From positions 4,154,001-4,218,000 of the forward strand of contig OY970276.1 of the NCBI GenBank assembly GCA_963715785.1: 64,000 bases of DNA, in the 5' to 3' direction. Numbering within the stretch: position 1 is the first letter of the stretch; each line of letters starts with the position of its first letter. This DNA is from LD21 sp963715785. GTDB taxonomy: Bacteria; Bacteroidota; Bacteroidia; Bacteroidales; VadinHA17. The position numbers were made by a program, and so were the translations under genes. This document shows, in pieces, positions 1 to 8,753 of the stretch. The notes below the pieces were generated by a model. The model was not told the origin of the DNA, did no database searches, and saw nothing but the letters and a program-made list of their open reading frames with translations.

Positions 1-2055
1 AATACCAGGGAGCTGGAACAGAATTTAAATACGAACATCATTGATGCAATAACCAGGCTTCCGGGAGTGAGTGCTGTGACGACGGGTCCTAATGTATCCA
101 AACCATTTATTCATGGATTAGGCTTCAACAGAGTCTTAACTCTTTATGACGGAGTGCGGCAGGAAGGACAGCAATGGGGTGATGAGCACGGAGTTGAAAT
201 TGATGAAAATGCCGTCGACCGGATTGAAATTGTCAAGGGTCCTGCAAGCCTGACCTATGGTTCAGATGCCCTGGCAGGGGTAGTCAATATGCTGCCTGCT
301 CCACCGGTTCCCAATGGAACGATAAAAGGTCATGCCGAAGCTGAATACCAGACAAATAACAGGCTCATCGGGGCTCACGCTGCAATAGGCGGTAATAATA
401 ACGGGTTCATATGGGGAGGTGTAATTTCACATAAACAGGCCACCAATTATAAGGACAGGTACGATGGCCGGGTTTATGGAACCGCTTTCAATGAAACTGA
501 CCTAAGCGGTTATGTGGGGCTGAATAAGAGCTGGGGATATTCGGATCTCAACTTTGCAATTTTTGATGATCTGCAGGAGATCCCTGACGGAAGCCGCGAT
601 TCGACAACCAGAAAATTCACAAAACAAATTACGGAAGCTGATACATTCAGGCCAATAGTATCCAATGCTGAATTAAATTCCTATAAGATAGCAGTATTGC
701 ACCAGCATGTCCAGCATTATCAGATTTACACCTCAAATAATATTATAATCGGTGAGAGCAAGCTTGGATTCACACTTGGTTATCAGCAAAGTGTGCGCAG
801 GGAATACAGCCATCCGCAGTACGCAGATATCCCCGGATTATATCTTGATCTGAAAACCTTTACCTATGACATTAAATATTATTTGCCGGAAACGAAAGGC
901 TGGCAGTCAACTGTCGGCCTGAATGGCATGTATGATATTAATGTCAACAGAGGCACGGAATTCATAATACCCGATTATAAACAGTTTGAAGTCGGACCAT
1001 TCATAATGGTCACCAAGACTGTCAATAAGCTTGATTTAAGTGCCGGGATAAGGTACGATACGCGTATATTTAAAAATGATCCCATGTATACCCTGACTAA
1101 CCCTGAAACCGGTTTTGATATGCAGGTGAATTTGCCGGATACTGCAGGGGCAGCTCATCCATTTTATAGCTTTAAGCATACTTTTTCAGGATTATCGGCA
1201 AGCGCCGGAGCTACATATAATTTTAACGAGAAATTCCTTATAAAAGCCAATATTGGCAGGGGCTTTCGTGCACCTAACATAGCTGAAATATCTGCCAATG
1301 GTGTTCATCCCGGCACGCTTATCTATCAGATTGGCAATAAAGCATTTAAGCCTGAGTTCAGTCTTCAGGAAGACATTGGCCTCTCCTACAGGTCGGATCA
1401 TATAAGCGGGGACATCGATTTTTATAATAACAACATATCAAACTACATCTTCAACCAGAAATTGCAGAACCATCTGGGTCAGGATTCAGTTATCATAAAA
1501 GGCAATCAGACATTTAAATTCTCCCAATCCCGAGCGCAATTATACGGATGGGATGCAAACCTTGATGTTCATCCATATGACTGGCTTCATTTTGAGAATT
1601 CAATTTCAGCAACTTATGCGGTAAACAAAGGAGGAAACGGAATTCAGATTACAAGCGGCTCGAAATACCTTCCGTTTATCCCTCCGCTTCATACAAACTC
1701 CGACTTACGTGCAAATATCAAAAGTATATCCAGGCATTTTCGCTCGTTATACGTGAAGGCGGGTATGGAATATTATGCAAGACAGGGAAGGGTTTATTCT
1801 GCCGATAATACTGAAACACCAACTCCCGGTTATGTTCTTTTCAATGCAGGCGCAGGCGCCGATATTACAAACGTCAAGGGCAAAGTGATTATCAGCCTTA
1901 ATATTCTGTGCAACAATATCGCTGATGTTGCATATCAGTCGCATCTTAGCAGACTTAAGTATTTTGAGCCATATCCCAATAATCCATCAGGAAGAAGCGG
2001 TATTTATAATATGGGAAGAAACATAAGCTTTAAGCTGACAGTTCCATTTAACTGA
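1..2055 (+). CDS. TonB-dependent outer membrane receptor (5' truncated by window edge)
   Basis: Outer-membrane ligand-gated channel importing a bound substrate with TonB energy. The frame is open from base 1, so the signal peptide, any carboxypeptidase-like N-domain and the TonB box lie outside the window; 684 residues remain. The first ~90 residues are the end of the plug domain: DAITRLPGVSAVTTG, then IEIVKGPASLTYGSDALAG, the conserved end of the plug. The rest is an aromatic-rich beta-barrel ending in a beta strand (SFKLTVPFN), as expected for outer-membrane insertion. Family assignment is firm. The substrate cannot be read from sequence. A siderophore or metal chelate fits the Nramp transporter 160 bp downstream, but that is inference from position only. 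Confidence 0.93.
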   Translation, partial: NTRELEQNLNTNIIDAITRLPGVSAVTTGPNVSKPFIHGLGFNRVLTLYDGVRQEGQQWGDEHGVEIDENAVDRIEIVKGPASLTYGSDALAGVVNMLPAPPVPNGTIKGHAEAEYQTNNRLIGAHAAIGGNNNGFIWGGVISHKQATNYKDRYDGRVYGTAFNETDLSGYVGLNKSWGYSDLNFAIFDDLQEIPDGSRDSTTRKFTKQITEADTFRPIVSNAELNSYKIAVLHQHVQHYQIYTSNNIIIGESKLGFTLGYQQSVRREYSHPQYADIPGLYLDLKTFTYDIKYYLPETKGWQSTVGLNGMYDINVNRGTEFIIPDYKQFEVGPFIMVTKTVNKLDLSAGIRYDTRIFKNDPMYTLTNPETGFDMQVNLPDTAGAAHPFYSFKHTFSGLSASAGATYNFNEKFLIKANIGRGFRAPNIAEISANGVHPGTLIYQIGNKAFKPEFSLQEDIGLSYRSDHISGDIDFYNNNISNYIFNQKLQNHLGQDSVIIKGNQTFKFSQSRAQLYGWDANLDVHPYDWLHFENSISATYAVNKGGNGIQITSGSKYLPFIPPLHTNSDLRANIKSISRHFRSLYVKAGMEYYARQGRVYSADNTETPTPGYVLFNAGAGADITNVKGKVIISLNILCNNIADVAYQSHLSRLKYFEPYPNNPSGRSGIYNMGRNISFKLTVPFN

Positions 2056-2214
2056 AATGGAACCTTCCCGTCCTGAGTAATAACAGGTATAGTTCTGTAA
2101 CCGTGAAACATATATTTAAATCTATTGTTATACTTCCGGATCAGAATTTCTGGGATTAATAACCAGAAGAACTGAGATAAAAAGCATGTATTAATATCAA
2201 TTCCGGAAAGCTGA

Positions 2215-3618
2215 ATGAATCTCCTGAAAATAATTAAAGATTCTGACGCACCTTTTGAAGATTCATCACCTGATGCACGGCAAACCAATGGAATGAATGG
2301 CTGGAATTCCAACCCTCCATCACTTTCAATGCCTGAAGTAAATTCTACTGTGCCGGTTGATTCATCTGCTAATTTCTGGCGCAAGCTGTTTGCATTTTCC
2401 GGTCCGGGTTTTTTGATCGCAGTTGGATACATGGACCCGGGGAACTGGGCAACGGACCTGGCCGGAGGAGCTCAGTTTGGTTATATGCTCCTGTCAGTCA
2501 TAATGATCTCCAACCTTATGGCCATTCTTCTGCAACACCTTTCTCTGAAGCTGGGGATTGTATCGGGCCGTGATCTGGCCCAGGCATGCCGAGACAGTTA
2601 TTCAAAGAGATTCTCAATATTCCTTTGGATACTTTGTGAGATAGCAATAGCAGCATGTGACCTGGCGGAGGTAATCGGTTCAGCAGTAGCTCTTAATCTG
2701 CTGTTTAAGATCCCTTTGGTAGTCGGCGTTGTTCTGACTGCTTTTGATGTCCTCATCGTATTGTATCTTCAGAATAAGGGCTTCCGGTATATTGAAGCCC
2801 TGGTGGCAGGGCTTATAGCTGTAATAGGATTCAGCTTTCTTTATGAACTGATCATTTCAAATCCCTCCTTTTCAGGTATAGTGGGTGGATTTATCCCGGA
2901 TCGCCAGATTATTGTTAATCCCGGAATGCTTTACATTGCAATAGGGATATTGGGAGCTACAGTAATGCCTCACAATCTTTATCTGCACTCAAGCATCGTT
3001 CAGACACGAAGATATACCAGGACAGCCCAGGGCAGAAAGATGGCGATAAAATTCGCTACCATAGATTCCACATTCGCTCTGATGTTAGCCCTTTTTATCA
3101 ATGCGGCAATACTTATTCTCAGTGCAGCTGTCTTTCACGGCAAAGGGCATCAGGATGTTGCCGATATAAATGATGCCTACAAACTGTTAAGCCCTCTCCT
3201 CGGCGCTCCTCTTGCAAGCGTACTTTTTGCAATTGCCCTTCTGGCCTCAGGACAAAATGCAACATTAACGGGAACAATGGCGGGTCAGATTGTTATGGAA
3301 GGATTTCTGAATATCAGACTCCGTCCCTGGGTACGCCGGCTGCTCACCCGTCTTGTCGCTATTGTTCCTGCAGTGATCGTGGCTGCATTTTATGGTCCGA
3401 AAGGAATTGGCAGTCTGCTTATATTTTCCCAGGTGGTTCTTTCAGTGCAACTGGGTTTTGCGGTGGTGCCTCTAATAGTGTTTACGAGTGACAAGTCAAA
3501 AATGGGCAATTATGTAAACTCGCTCTGGCTAGTAATCACATCGTGGATTGTTGCCATTATGATAGTGGTGTTGAATGCTTATCTTCTTTACCAGGTAGTC
3601 ACAGGATTGTTCAAATAA
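2215..3618 (+). CDS. mntH: Nramp-family divalent metal (Mn2+/Fe2+) transporter
   Basis: Inner-membrane proton-coupled importer of Mn2+ or Fe2+. The TM1 metal-binding motif is intact (GYMDPGNWATD), and so is the TM6 motif MPHNLYLHSS; these carry the Asp, Asn and Met ligands known in the family. About 11 hydrophobic segments follow a soluble N-terminal extension of ~55 residues that contains SLSMPEVNSTVPV, a stretch I associate with Bacteroidota Nramp proteins. At 467 residues it is longer than E. coli MntH because of this extension. The gene follows the TonB receptor by 160 bp and precedes a UspA gene by 24 bp, probably cotranscribed with the latter. I found no manganese riboswitch in the 159-bp leader. 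Confidence 0.94.
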   Translation: MNLLKIIKDSDAPFEDSSPDARQTNGMNGWNSNPPSLSMPEVNSTVPVDSSANFWRKLFAFSGPGFLIAVGYMDPGNWATDLAGGAQFGYMLLSVIMISNLMAILLQHLSLKLGIVSGRDLAQACRDSYSKRFSIFLWILCEIAIAACDLAEVIGSAVALNLLFKIPLVVGVVLTAFDVLIVLYLQNKGFRYIEALVAGLIAVIGFSFLYELIISNPSFSGIVGGFIPDRQIIVNPGMLYIAIGILGATVMPHNLYLHSSIVQTRRYTRTAQGRKMAIKFATIDSTFALMLALFINAAILILSAAVFHGKGHQDVADINDAYKLLSPLLGAPLASVLFAIALLASGQNATLTGTMAGQIVMEGFLNIRLRPWVRRLLTRLVAIVPAVIVAAFYGPKGIGSLLIFSQVVLSVQLGFAVVPLIVFTSDKSKMGNYVNSLWLVITSWIVAIMIVVLNAYLLYQVVTGLFK

Positions 3619-3642
3619 CGATGCTTCATAAACCAAAAACCG

Positions 3643-4056
3643 ATGTACAAAAACATTCTGATACCTCTTGAAAACAGCTGCTTCGATGATGTGATTCTGT
3701 TGCATATTCGTCCTCTTGCTAAACTTACCAATGCAAAGATAACCCTGGTTCATGTTGCCGACGGATTCATGGCAAGAAATCAGAAGGATCTGGGTGAGTC
3801 GGAAGAGATGCGTGATGACTTTCAATACCTGAAGCGACGCGAACTTGAACTTCATAACGAAGGCTTTGAGGTTAAAGCAGTGCTTCTGTTCGGCGAACCA
3901 TCGAAGGAGATACTGGCGCTGGCTGAAAAAGAGAAATTCGATCTTATCGCTATGGCAACCCATGGTCACAGAGGTTTAAGCGATATCATTCTGGGCTCTG
4001 TAGCATCGGATCTCAGACATAGTACCAGGATTCCTGTATTGCAGATTAAGGCATGA
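3643..4056 (+). CDS. Universal stress protein, UspA family
   Basis: Small cytosolic alpha/beta protein of 137 residues, a single Usp domain. The N-terminus MYKNILIPLENS is the usual first strand. The C-terminal ATP-binding loop is seen as ATHGHRGLSDIILGS, matching the (G/A)-x2-G-x9-G-S pattern of nucleotide-binding Usp proteins. The final strand IPVLQIKA is typical. It starts 24 bp after mntH and probably shares its transcript, so a role in metal or stress physiology is plausible. No partner or substrate can be read from the sequence. Confidence 0.9.
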   Translation: MYKNILIPLENSCFDDVILLHIRPLAKLTNAKITLVHVADGFMARNQKDLGESEEMRDDFQYLKRRELELHNEGFEVKAVLLFGEPSKEILALAEKEKFDLIAMATHGHRGLSDIILGSVASDLRHSTRIPVLQIKA

Positions 4057-4120
4057 AGACTTGCAAAATAACTTAACATTTAATTAATATTCACAAAACA
4101 GATACGTAACACCCTGCTGA

Positions 4121-4128
4121 TAATTTTG
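4121..4128 (+). promoter_or_regulatory. Bacteroidota-type -7 promoter element
   Basis: TAATTTTG fits the TAnnTTTG consensus of the primary sigma factor in this phylum. It lies 38 bp upstream of the ATG of the 39-residue membrane ORF. No clear -33 TTTG is visible at the right distance, so this is a motif match only. Confidence 0.45.
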
Positions 4129-4166
4129 CAGCTAATGACATAGTATTAAAATTTAAATTCAAAAAC

Positions 4167-4286
4167 ATGAACGAAAATGCACGGAGTTATCCTAACCCTC
4201 ATTCAAATACAGTTACAGAGGTTTCCCTGCTGATCATATTCGCAGCGATAATTATTTTCTCTGCTGTGGTCTTACTTGGCCTCTAG
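4167..4286 (+). CDS. 39-residue single-pass membrane microprotein, unknown function
   Basis: A short ORF begins MNENARSYPNPHSN and ends in a strongly hydrophobic segment (LLIIFAAIIIFSAVVLLGL). The predicted product has a polar N-terminus of ~20 residues and one transmembrane helix running to the last residue, so most likely an anchored or tail-anchored peptide. Support for it being real: a canonical ATG, a TAnnTTTG element 38 bp upstream, sharp hydrophobic organisation, and position in an otherwise empty 434-bp gap. I do not recognise the family. Small membrane peptides of this shape often attach to transporters or oxidases, but nothing here identifies a partner. Confidence 0.5.
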   Translation: MNENARSYPNPHSNTVTEVSLLIIFAAIIIFSAVVLLGL

Positions 4287-4429
4287 GAAATAAGGGGGGC
4301 TTTCAGCTTGAAAATGATTAGGCTTTTCCTGCTTTGCACACCTGATAGCCATCATCATCAAACATGGCAATACGCTAAATATTAATATATTCTTAGTAAC
4401 TCTGTAACAAGTTAGTAACATTGCCTGGC

Positions 4430-4437
4430 TAACTTTG
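4430..4437 (+). promoter_or_regulatory. Bacteroidota-type -7 promoter element for the metallophosphoesterase
   Basis: TAACTTTG matches TAnnTTTG exactly. It would start a transcript near 4444, before both possible start codons (4491 and 4539) of the next gene. The -33 element is weak. Confidence 0.5.
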
Positions 4438-4538
4438 TGCTATGAAATACAATCTATATCCCGGAAATTTTCAGAAAATGTCATACAGAAATGATTCGAA
4501 TTGGATATGGATTGATTGCAGAACTAATAAAATTGAAC

Positions 4539-5279
4539 ATGAATATCCTGGTTTTATCTGATTTACATATAGATGCCTGCGACAATTTCGGCACATTCCA
4601 ATGGAATGAGACGGATCTGATCAGACATATTGAACAAGTAAGAGAGGTCTACTCGATTGATAAGGTGATACTCAACGGCGATGTATTTGAACTGATTAAG
4701 TATTCTTATGAAGAGATTAAAAAAGCCAACCCGGTATTGATGAAATACTTCAGTGATAATAAATTCATATTCATCAGGGGCAATCACGATATAATAAACC
4801 ATTACGCAAGGGATCACTACGACATTACAAATTCGCTGGGCCAGACAATTCATATTGAACACGGACATAATGCCGACTGGCTGAATGGGAACAAGCTGGG
4901 AAGGGCTATCGGTAAATTCGGATTAACGCTGCTGAAGAAATTGTCGCATCACAAATGGCTTATGAAGATTTATTTTAAAAAAGTAACTCTTGAAGATGAA
5001 ATAAATCATATCCCGAAGAAATATAACACCATAAAATATCTCACATACGCTCTTAAACTACTTAAGGATCACGACGTTGTTATACTTGGTCATACCCACA
5101 AGCTTGAATCGCATCATACCTATTACCTTAACAAGAAAAAGCGTTATCTGAACAGCGGAGCCTGCACGCTCGGGCGTTTCCAGTGTATCATAATGGATAC
5201 CGAATCCCTGAAGTATGAATTAATCAAAGAAAGCAGGGAGTCGGTCAGCAATTCCTACCAGCTGCGGTACGCAATCTAA
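4539..5279 (+). CDS. Calcineurin-like metallophosphoesterase (LpxH/UDP-diacylglucosamine hydrolase-like fold)
   Basis: Cytosolic dinuclear-metal phosphoesterase of 246 residues. All metal-binding blocks are visible in order: SDLHID, NGDVFE, RGNHD, a histidine in HGHNAD, and GHTHK near the C-terminus. The closing NSGAC block is also typical. The start at 4539 is preferred because MNILVLSDLHID begins directly with the first beta strand of the fold; an in-frame ATG at 4491 would add 16 residues (MIRIGYGLIAELIKLN) that look like untranslated leader. The natural substrate is unknown: LpxH-type lipid A precursors, nucleotides or diadenosine compounds are all possible in this fold. It is a single gene behind its own promoter-like element. 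Confidence 0.88.
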   Translation: MNILVLSDLHIDACDNFGTFQWNETDLIRHIEQVREVYSIDKVILNGDVFELIKYSYEEIKKANPVLMKYFSDNKFIFIRGNHDIINHYARDHYDITNSLGQTIHIEHGHNADWLNGNKLGRAIGKFGLTLLKKLSHHKWLMKIYFKKVTLEDEINHIPKKYNTIKYLTYALKLLKDHDVVILGHTHKLESHHTYYLNKKKRYLNSGACTLGRFQCIIMDTESLKYELIKESRESVSNSYQLRYAI

Positions 5280-5306
5280 AGTTTATTTAATACCCGCATA
5301 ACGGGA

Positions 5307-5339
5307 TTTGCATCCGGCATGCATATTGCCGGATGTAAA
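5307..5339. terminator. Bidirectional terminator-like hairpin between convergent genes
   Basis: CATCCGGC at 5311-5318 pairs perfectly with GCCGGATG at 5328-5335 over a 9-nt loop, flanked by TTT and AAA. It sits between the convergent metallophosphoesterase and MFS genes and could end transcription from both sides. Confidence 0.6.
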
Positions 5340-5384
5340 CCGTAATTTTCCCAAGGGAGTTTAATGCAACTACCTGATCCGTTT

Positions 5385-7061
5385 TTACTTTTTAATATTC
5401 GGCAGTTCAAGTCCGTAGCCTTTTTTCTTATCTTCTGCCTTAAGAAGAAAAGCAAAAAGAAGGGCTAACACACTCAGTGTTGTAAAAAGCACCAGGTCAT
5501 AGAAATAGTTATATCTCAGGTTCAGCTTTGCTTTTTCAATTAACGGATAAATAGCTTCTGAGGTTTTTATTTCAATATCTTTAAAAAATTTGTCCTTATT
5601 TTCTGAGGCATTGATTCCTGAAAGTGCAGCGGCTGTGCTGGTTGAAATATTATTTTTAAGAGCGAGCTTATCATCTGCAGATATCGGAGTAGCCTCATAA
5701 AGAGAATTTTGCACAAGCGAATCGATTGTCCTGCTACTGGCTTTTTCAGCAAGCTGCAGTATCTCCTTAGGAGTAAGATTGAAGGATTTGTCGGACAGTA
5801 CCTGTGAGTAAGCACTTGAAACAGCATCTTTCACTGTCACTTTATTAGGTGTTACATCGGGATTTGTGGAATTAAGTATGATACCAAGAACGAGAGGGAT
5901 TATCCATAATCCGATATTTTGAATCCAGAAAATTACAGCATAAGCTGTTCCCAGCTGTTTTTCAGGAATAATTTTTGGAACGGAAGGCCACATAGCAGCC
6001 GGAACAAGTGAAAAACCGATACCCAGGATTATAACAACAGCTGCTGCAAGCCACCATGCATTTAAGAATGGTATAGTAAGCATGCCATGAACAAATATCA
6101 GAATTATTGAGCCGATGATCATAATCGTTGCACCCTTGCCCTTTTTGTCATAAACAGTACCGAAAAGCGGCGTCAGGAATATTGTGCCAAAAGGGAGCAA
6201 TGCAGGAATAGTACCTGCAAGATTCGGATTAACATGATATTTATTAATCATCAGATCAGTTGCATAAAACAGAAACGGGAACACTGCTGAATAGAACAAG
6301 ACGCACAATATGGCAATGAACCAGAATCCTTTATTCCTGATAATAAATAAAATATCCTTAAGCTCAAATTTATCTTCAGTAACATTTCCGCTAACATTCT
6401 GTGCTATAGAAGCATCGAGCTTCTTATCCATGAATGTGTAAATGACAAATGAAGTGAGGGCAATAAGCATGAATACAAATGCGAGCAAAACCGGGGAAGA
6501 ATAAGAGTAGCTTTTCGCCAGTGGCAAGGCTATTCCTAGTGCAAGAGCTGTACCAAGACGAGCGATAGACATCTGCATTCCCATCGCCAGTGCCATTTCC
6601 CGTCCTTTAAACCATTTTACTATAGCCTTCGATACGGTGATTCCTCCGGCCTCGGTGCCAACGCCGAAGATTCCGAATCCGATTGCCGATATTATTACCT
6701 GAGTTTTTATTCCGAAAATCATGGCTCCTTCAGGAAATACATGTATGAGAGCCCAGTAATTCAGTCCGGTCCCTATTGCCATCATGGAAGTGGCAGCCAG
6801 ACCGGTAAACCGTACACCCATTTTATCGAGAACGATACCGCTGAATATCAACATGAATAAAAATACGTTAAACCAGGTGTAGGAAGATGTATAGATCCCG
6901 AAATCAGAGCTGTTCCATCCTAGAATACTTTCGAGCATCGGCTTAACGGGGGAAAGTGCATAATTAAAATAGTATGCACCGAACATCGAAAATGACACGA
7001 ATATCAGCGCAGTCCATCTCGCCTTTTTTGAATCACGTAGTGTACTGAGTATTTGTTCCAT
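5385..7061 (-). CDS. MFS transporter, OFA/NarK-like, with a large loop insertion before the last helix
   Basis: Inner-membrane major-facilitator carrier of 558 residues. It is a close paralogue of the next gene upstream (7175-8554): both begin with a similar N-terminus carrying LRDSK(K/V)ARWTAL, share AMGMQMSIARLGTA-like helices and PSVPKIIPE(K/R)QLG, and end FLLKAEDKKKGYGLELPNI. It differs by ~100 extra hydrophilic residues (about 5515-5870) between the penultimate and last helices. The insert is rich in Ser, Ala and Lys (KEILQLAEKASSRTIDSLV) and would form an external or cytosolic helical domain, depending on topology. Substrate is unknown; small carboxylates such as oxalate or formate are typical for this branch. 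It is second in a tandem pair, 113 bp behind its paralogue, with its own conserved upstream element. Confidence 0.85.
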   Translation of the reverse strand: MEQILSTLRDSKKARWTALIFVSFSMFGAYYFNYALSPVKPMLESILGWNSSDFGIYTSSYTWFNVFLFMLIFSGIVLDKMGVRFTGLAATSMMAIGTGLNYWALIHVFPEGAMIFGIKTQVIISAIGFGIFGVGTEAGGITVSKAIVKWFKGREMALAMGMQMSIARLGTALALGIALPLAKSYSYSSPVLLAFVFMLIALTSFVIYTFMDKKLDASIAQNVSGNVTEDKFELKDILFIIRNKGFWFIAILCVLFYSAVFPFLFYATDLMINKYHVNPNLAGTIPALLPFGTIFLTPLFGTVYDKKGKGATIMIIGSIILIFVHGMLTIPFLNAWWLAAAVVIILGIGFSLVPAAMWPSVPKIIPEKQLGTAYAVIFWIQNIGLWIIPLVLGIILNSTNPDVTPNKVTVKDAVSSAYSQVLSDKSFNLTPKEILQLAEKASSRTIDSLVQNSLYEATPISADDKLALKNNISTSTAAALSGINASENKDKFFKDIEIKTSEAIYPLIEKAKLNLRYNYFYDLVLFTTLSVLALLFAFLLKAEDKKKGYGLELPNIKK

Positions 7062-7096
7062 GTTAATTGTTATAAATTATTGATTATTGAGAGGTA

Positions 7097-7114
7097 AATG
7101 TAATTAATATATTT
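7097..7114 (-). promoter_or_regulatory. Conserved 18-bp element upstream of MFS gene (copy 1 of 2)
   Basis: The plus-strand sequence AATGTAATTAATATATTT lies 35 bp upstream of the start codon of the 5385-7061 gene and is repeated exactly before the paralogue (8587-8604). Read on the minus strand it overlaps TACATTTA, one mismatch from the TAnnTTTG -7 element. It is probably a promoter or regulator site retained after the gene duplication. Confidence 0.5.
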
Positions 7115-7174
7115 TTTATACAAATTATTCAATCAACTAATTATGAGTGCCTGCTATAGTCCGCAGGATTAGGA

Positions 7175-8554
7175 TCATTCTTCAATATTCGGAAGTTCAA
7201 GACCATATCCTTTTTTCTTGTCTTCTGCTTTCAGGAGGAATGCAAAAATAAGAGCCAGAACTCCAAAACCAGTGAAGATGATCATTGGAATAGTATAATT
7301 GTAATTTGGAATGGTTCCTCCGTCGACCACTCTTGTTCCTGTTATGCAGTATTTATCGAGTACCCATCCAATAAGTGCTGGAACTCCCATAAGTCCCCAG
7401 TTCTGCACCCAGAAGATCAGGGCATAGGCTGAACCTAACTGCCTCTCCGGAATTATTTTTGGAACTGATGGCCACATTGCAGAGGGGACGAGTGAGAAAC
7501 CGATACCCAGAACAATTATCAAAATTATCGCAACCGGCTTGAAATTGAGAAATGGAACTGAGAACAGTGTATGTACCAGGATGATCAGTACTGCCCCGAT
7601 AATCATCAGAGTTGCTCCTTTTCCTTTACGGTCGTAAATGCTGCCGAAGAGCGGGGTCAGAAGTATTGTTCCGAAAGGCAGCAAGGAAGGTATGGTACCT
7701 GCAACCAGCGGATTCACTCCAAACTTATTAATCATAAGATCGGAAGCATACTTCAGGAACGGAAAAACGGCAGAATAGAACAATACACAAAGGATAGCGA
7801 TATACCACCATCCTTTATTTTTTAATATGAACTTTAAATCAGCCAGTCTGAAGGATTCCTCTTCAGCAGTGCCGGCAGCCACTGCCTCAGCTGCAATTGA
7901 TTTGTCGAGTTTTTTATCCTGAATAGTATAGAGAAAAAATGAAATCATCCCTATACATATCAATATAAGCCCCAGGAAAACAGGCTTTGCCACTCCTCCC
8001 ATCCAAATGGCGAGAGGATAGGAAGCGAATAATGCAACTGCTGTTCCCAGACGGGCTGAAGAAAGCTGAAGGCCCATAGCGAGCGCCATTTCTTTTCCCT
8101 TGAACCATTTAACGATTACCTTTGAAACCACAATTCCTGCTACCTCTGCCCCCACTCCGAATACTGCATAACCCAAGGCCGCCACCACTACCTGGGCTTT
8201 CATTCCGATAAGGTGCATTCCGTCGAGGGAATGAGTGGAGATAGCCCAGTACTTGATCGCGGTACCTGCCACCATAACAATTGCCGCCATATCACCTGTG
8301 AACCTGACGCCTTTTTTATCGAGAATGATTCCCCCAATGATGAGCATTAACAGGAAAACATTGAACCAGCCATATGCACTGGTAAAGAATCCGTACTCGG
8401 TACTGTTCCACAGAAGTTCCTTCTCAAGCATTGGCTTCAGCGGGGCCATCACATCAGTGATATAATAAGCACAAAGCATTGTAAATGAGACTATAGTCAA
8501 CGCTGTCCAGCGGGCGACTTTTGAATCACGGAGAGTATTTGTAATAGTTTCCAT
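7175..8554 (-). CDS. MFS transporter, OFA/NarK-like (tandem paralogue)
   Basis: Inner-membrane carrier of 459 residues with 12 hydrophobic segments, the normal length for the family. It is the compact version of the downstream 558-residue paralogue, with a linker of only ~25 residues before the last helix. Recognisable blocks are LDKKGVRFTG after TM2, VKWFKGKEMALAMGLQLSSA, ARLGTAVAL, and the cytosolic tail KAEDKKKGYGLELPN. It is transcribed first of the two. A substrate cannot be assigned; the duplication suggests two related anions or exchange in opposite directions, which is speculation. Confidence is high for the MFS assignment and low for the substrate. Confidence 0.87.
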   Translation of the reverse strand: METITNTLRDSKVARWTALTIVSFTMLCAYYITDVMAPLKPMLEKELLWNSTEYGFFTSAYGWFNVFLLMLIIGGIILDKKGVRFTGDMAAIVMVAGTAIKYWAISTHSLDGMHLIGMKAQVVVAALGYAVFGVGAEVAGIVVSKVIVKWFKGKEMALAMGLQLSSARLGTAVALFASYPLAIWMGGVAKPVFLGLILICIGMISFFLYTIQDKKLDKSIAAEAVAAGTAEEESFRLADLKFILKNKGWWYIAILCVLFYSAVFPFLKYASDLMINKFGVNPLVAGTIPSLLPFGTILLTPLFGSIYDRKGKGATLMIIGAVLIILVHTLFSVPFLNFKPVAIILIIVLGIGFSLVPSAMWPSVPKIIPERQLGSAYALIFWVQNWGLMGVPALIGWVLDKYCITGTRVVDGGTIPNYNYTIPMIIFTGFGVLALIFAFLLKAEDKKKGYGLELPNIEE

Positions 8555-8586
8555 TAATGGGTTCTTTGATTTGTTTGAAGGGGGTG

Positions 8587-8604
8587 AATGTAATTAATAT
8601 ATTT
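8587..8604 (-). promoter_or_regulatory. Conserved 18-bp element upstream of MFS gene (copy 2 of 2)
   Basis: Exact copy of the element at 7097-7114, here 32 bp upstream of the 7175-8554 start codon. Its minus-strand reading contains TACATTCA, similar to a TAnnTTTG -7 element with two mismatches. Confidence 0.5.
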
Positions 8605-8753
8605 CTCAAAAAAAGAAAAAATTAATTCAAAACCATTTTTAAACCTGATTTGTCAGAGCCAGAATATCATATTAAATACCTTCATTAGTGAATTATGAAA
8701 AAAATCAGTTTATTTGCAATTCTGCATATTAAAACCATAGAAATTGATATAAA

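Noticed and set aside
2056..2214. Manganese riboswitch before mntH
   Set aside because: No recognisable yybP-ykoY-type conserved loops or paired stems in the leader.
2004..2432. 142-codon minus-strand ORF across the TonB receptor end and mntH start
   Set aside because: It overlaps two well-supported genes and has no recognisable motif.
3529..3969. 146-codon minus-strand ORF antisense to mntH and uspA
   Set aside because: Shadow of two conserved genes; composition not protein-like.
4073..4087. Two TTAA words 11 bp apart after uspA
   Set aside because: Only two sites in very AT-rich DNA; expected by chance.
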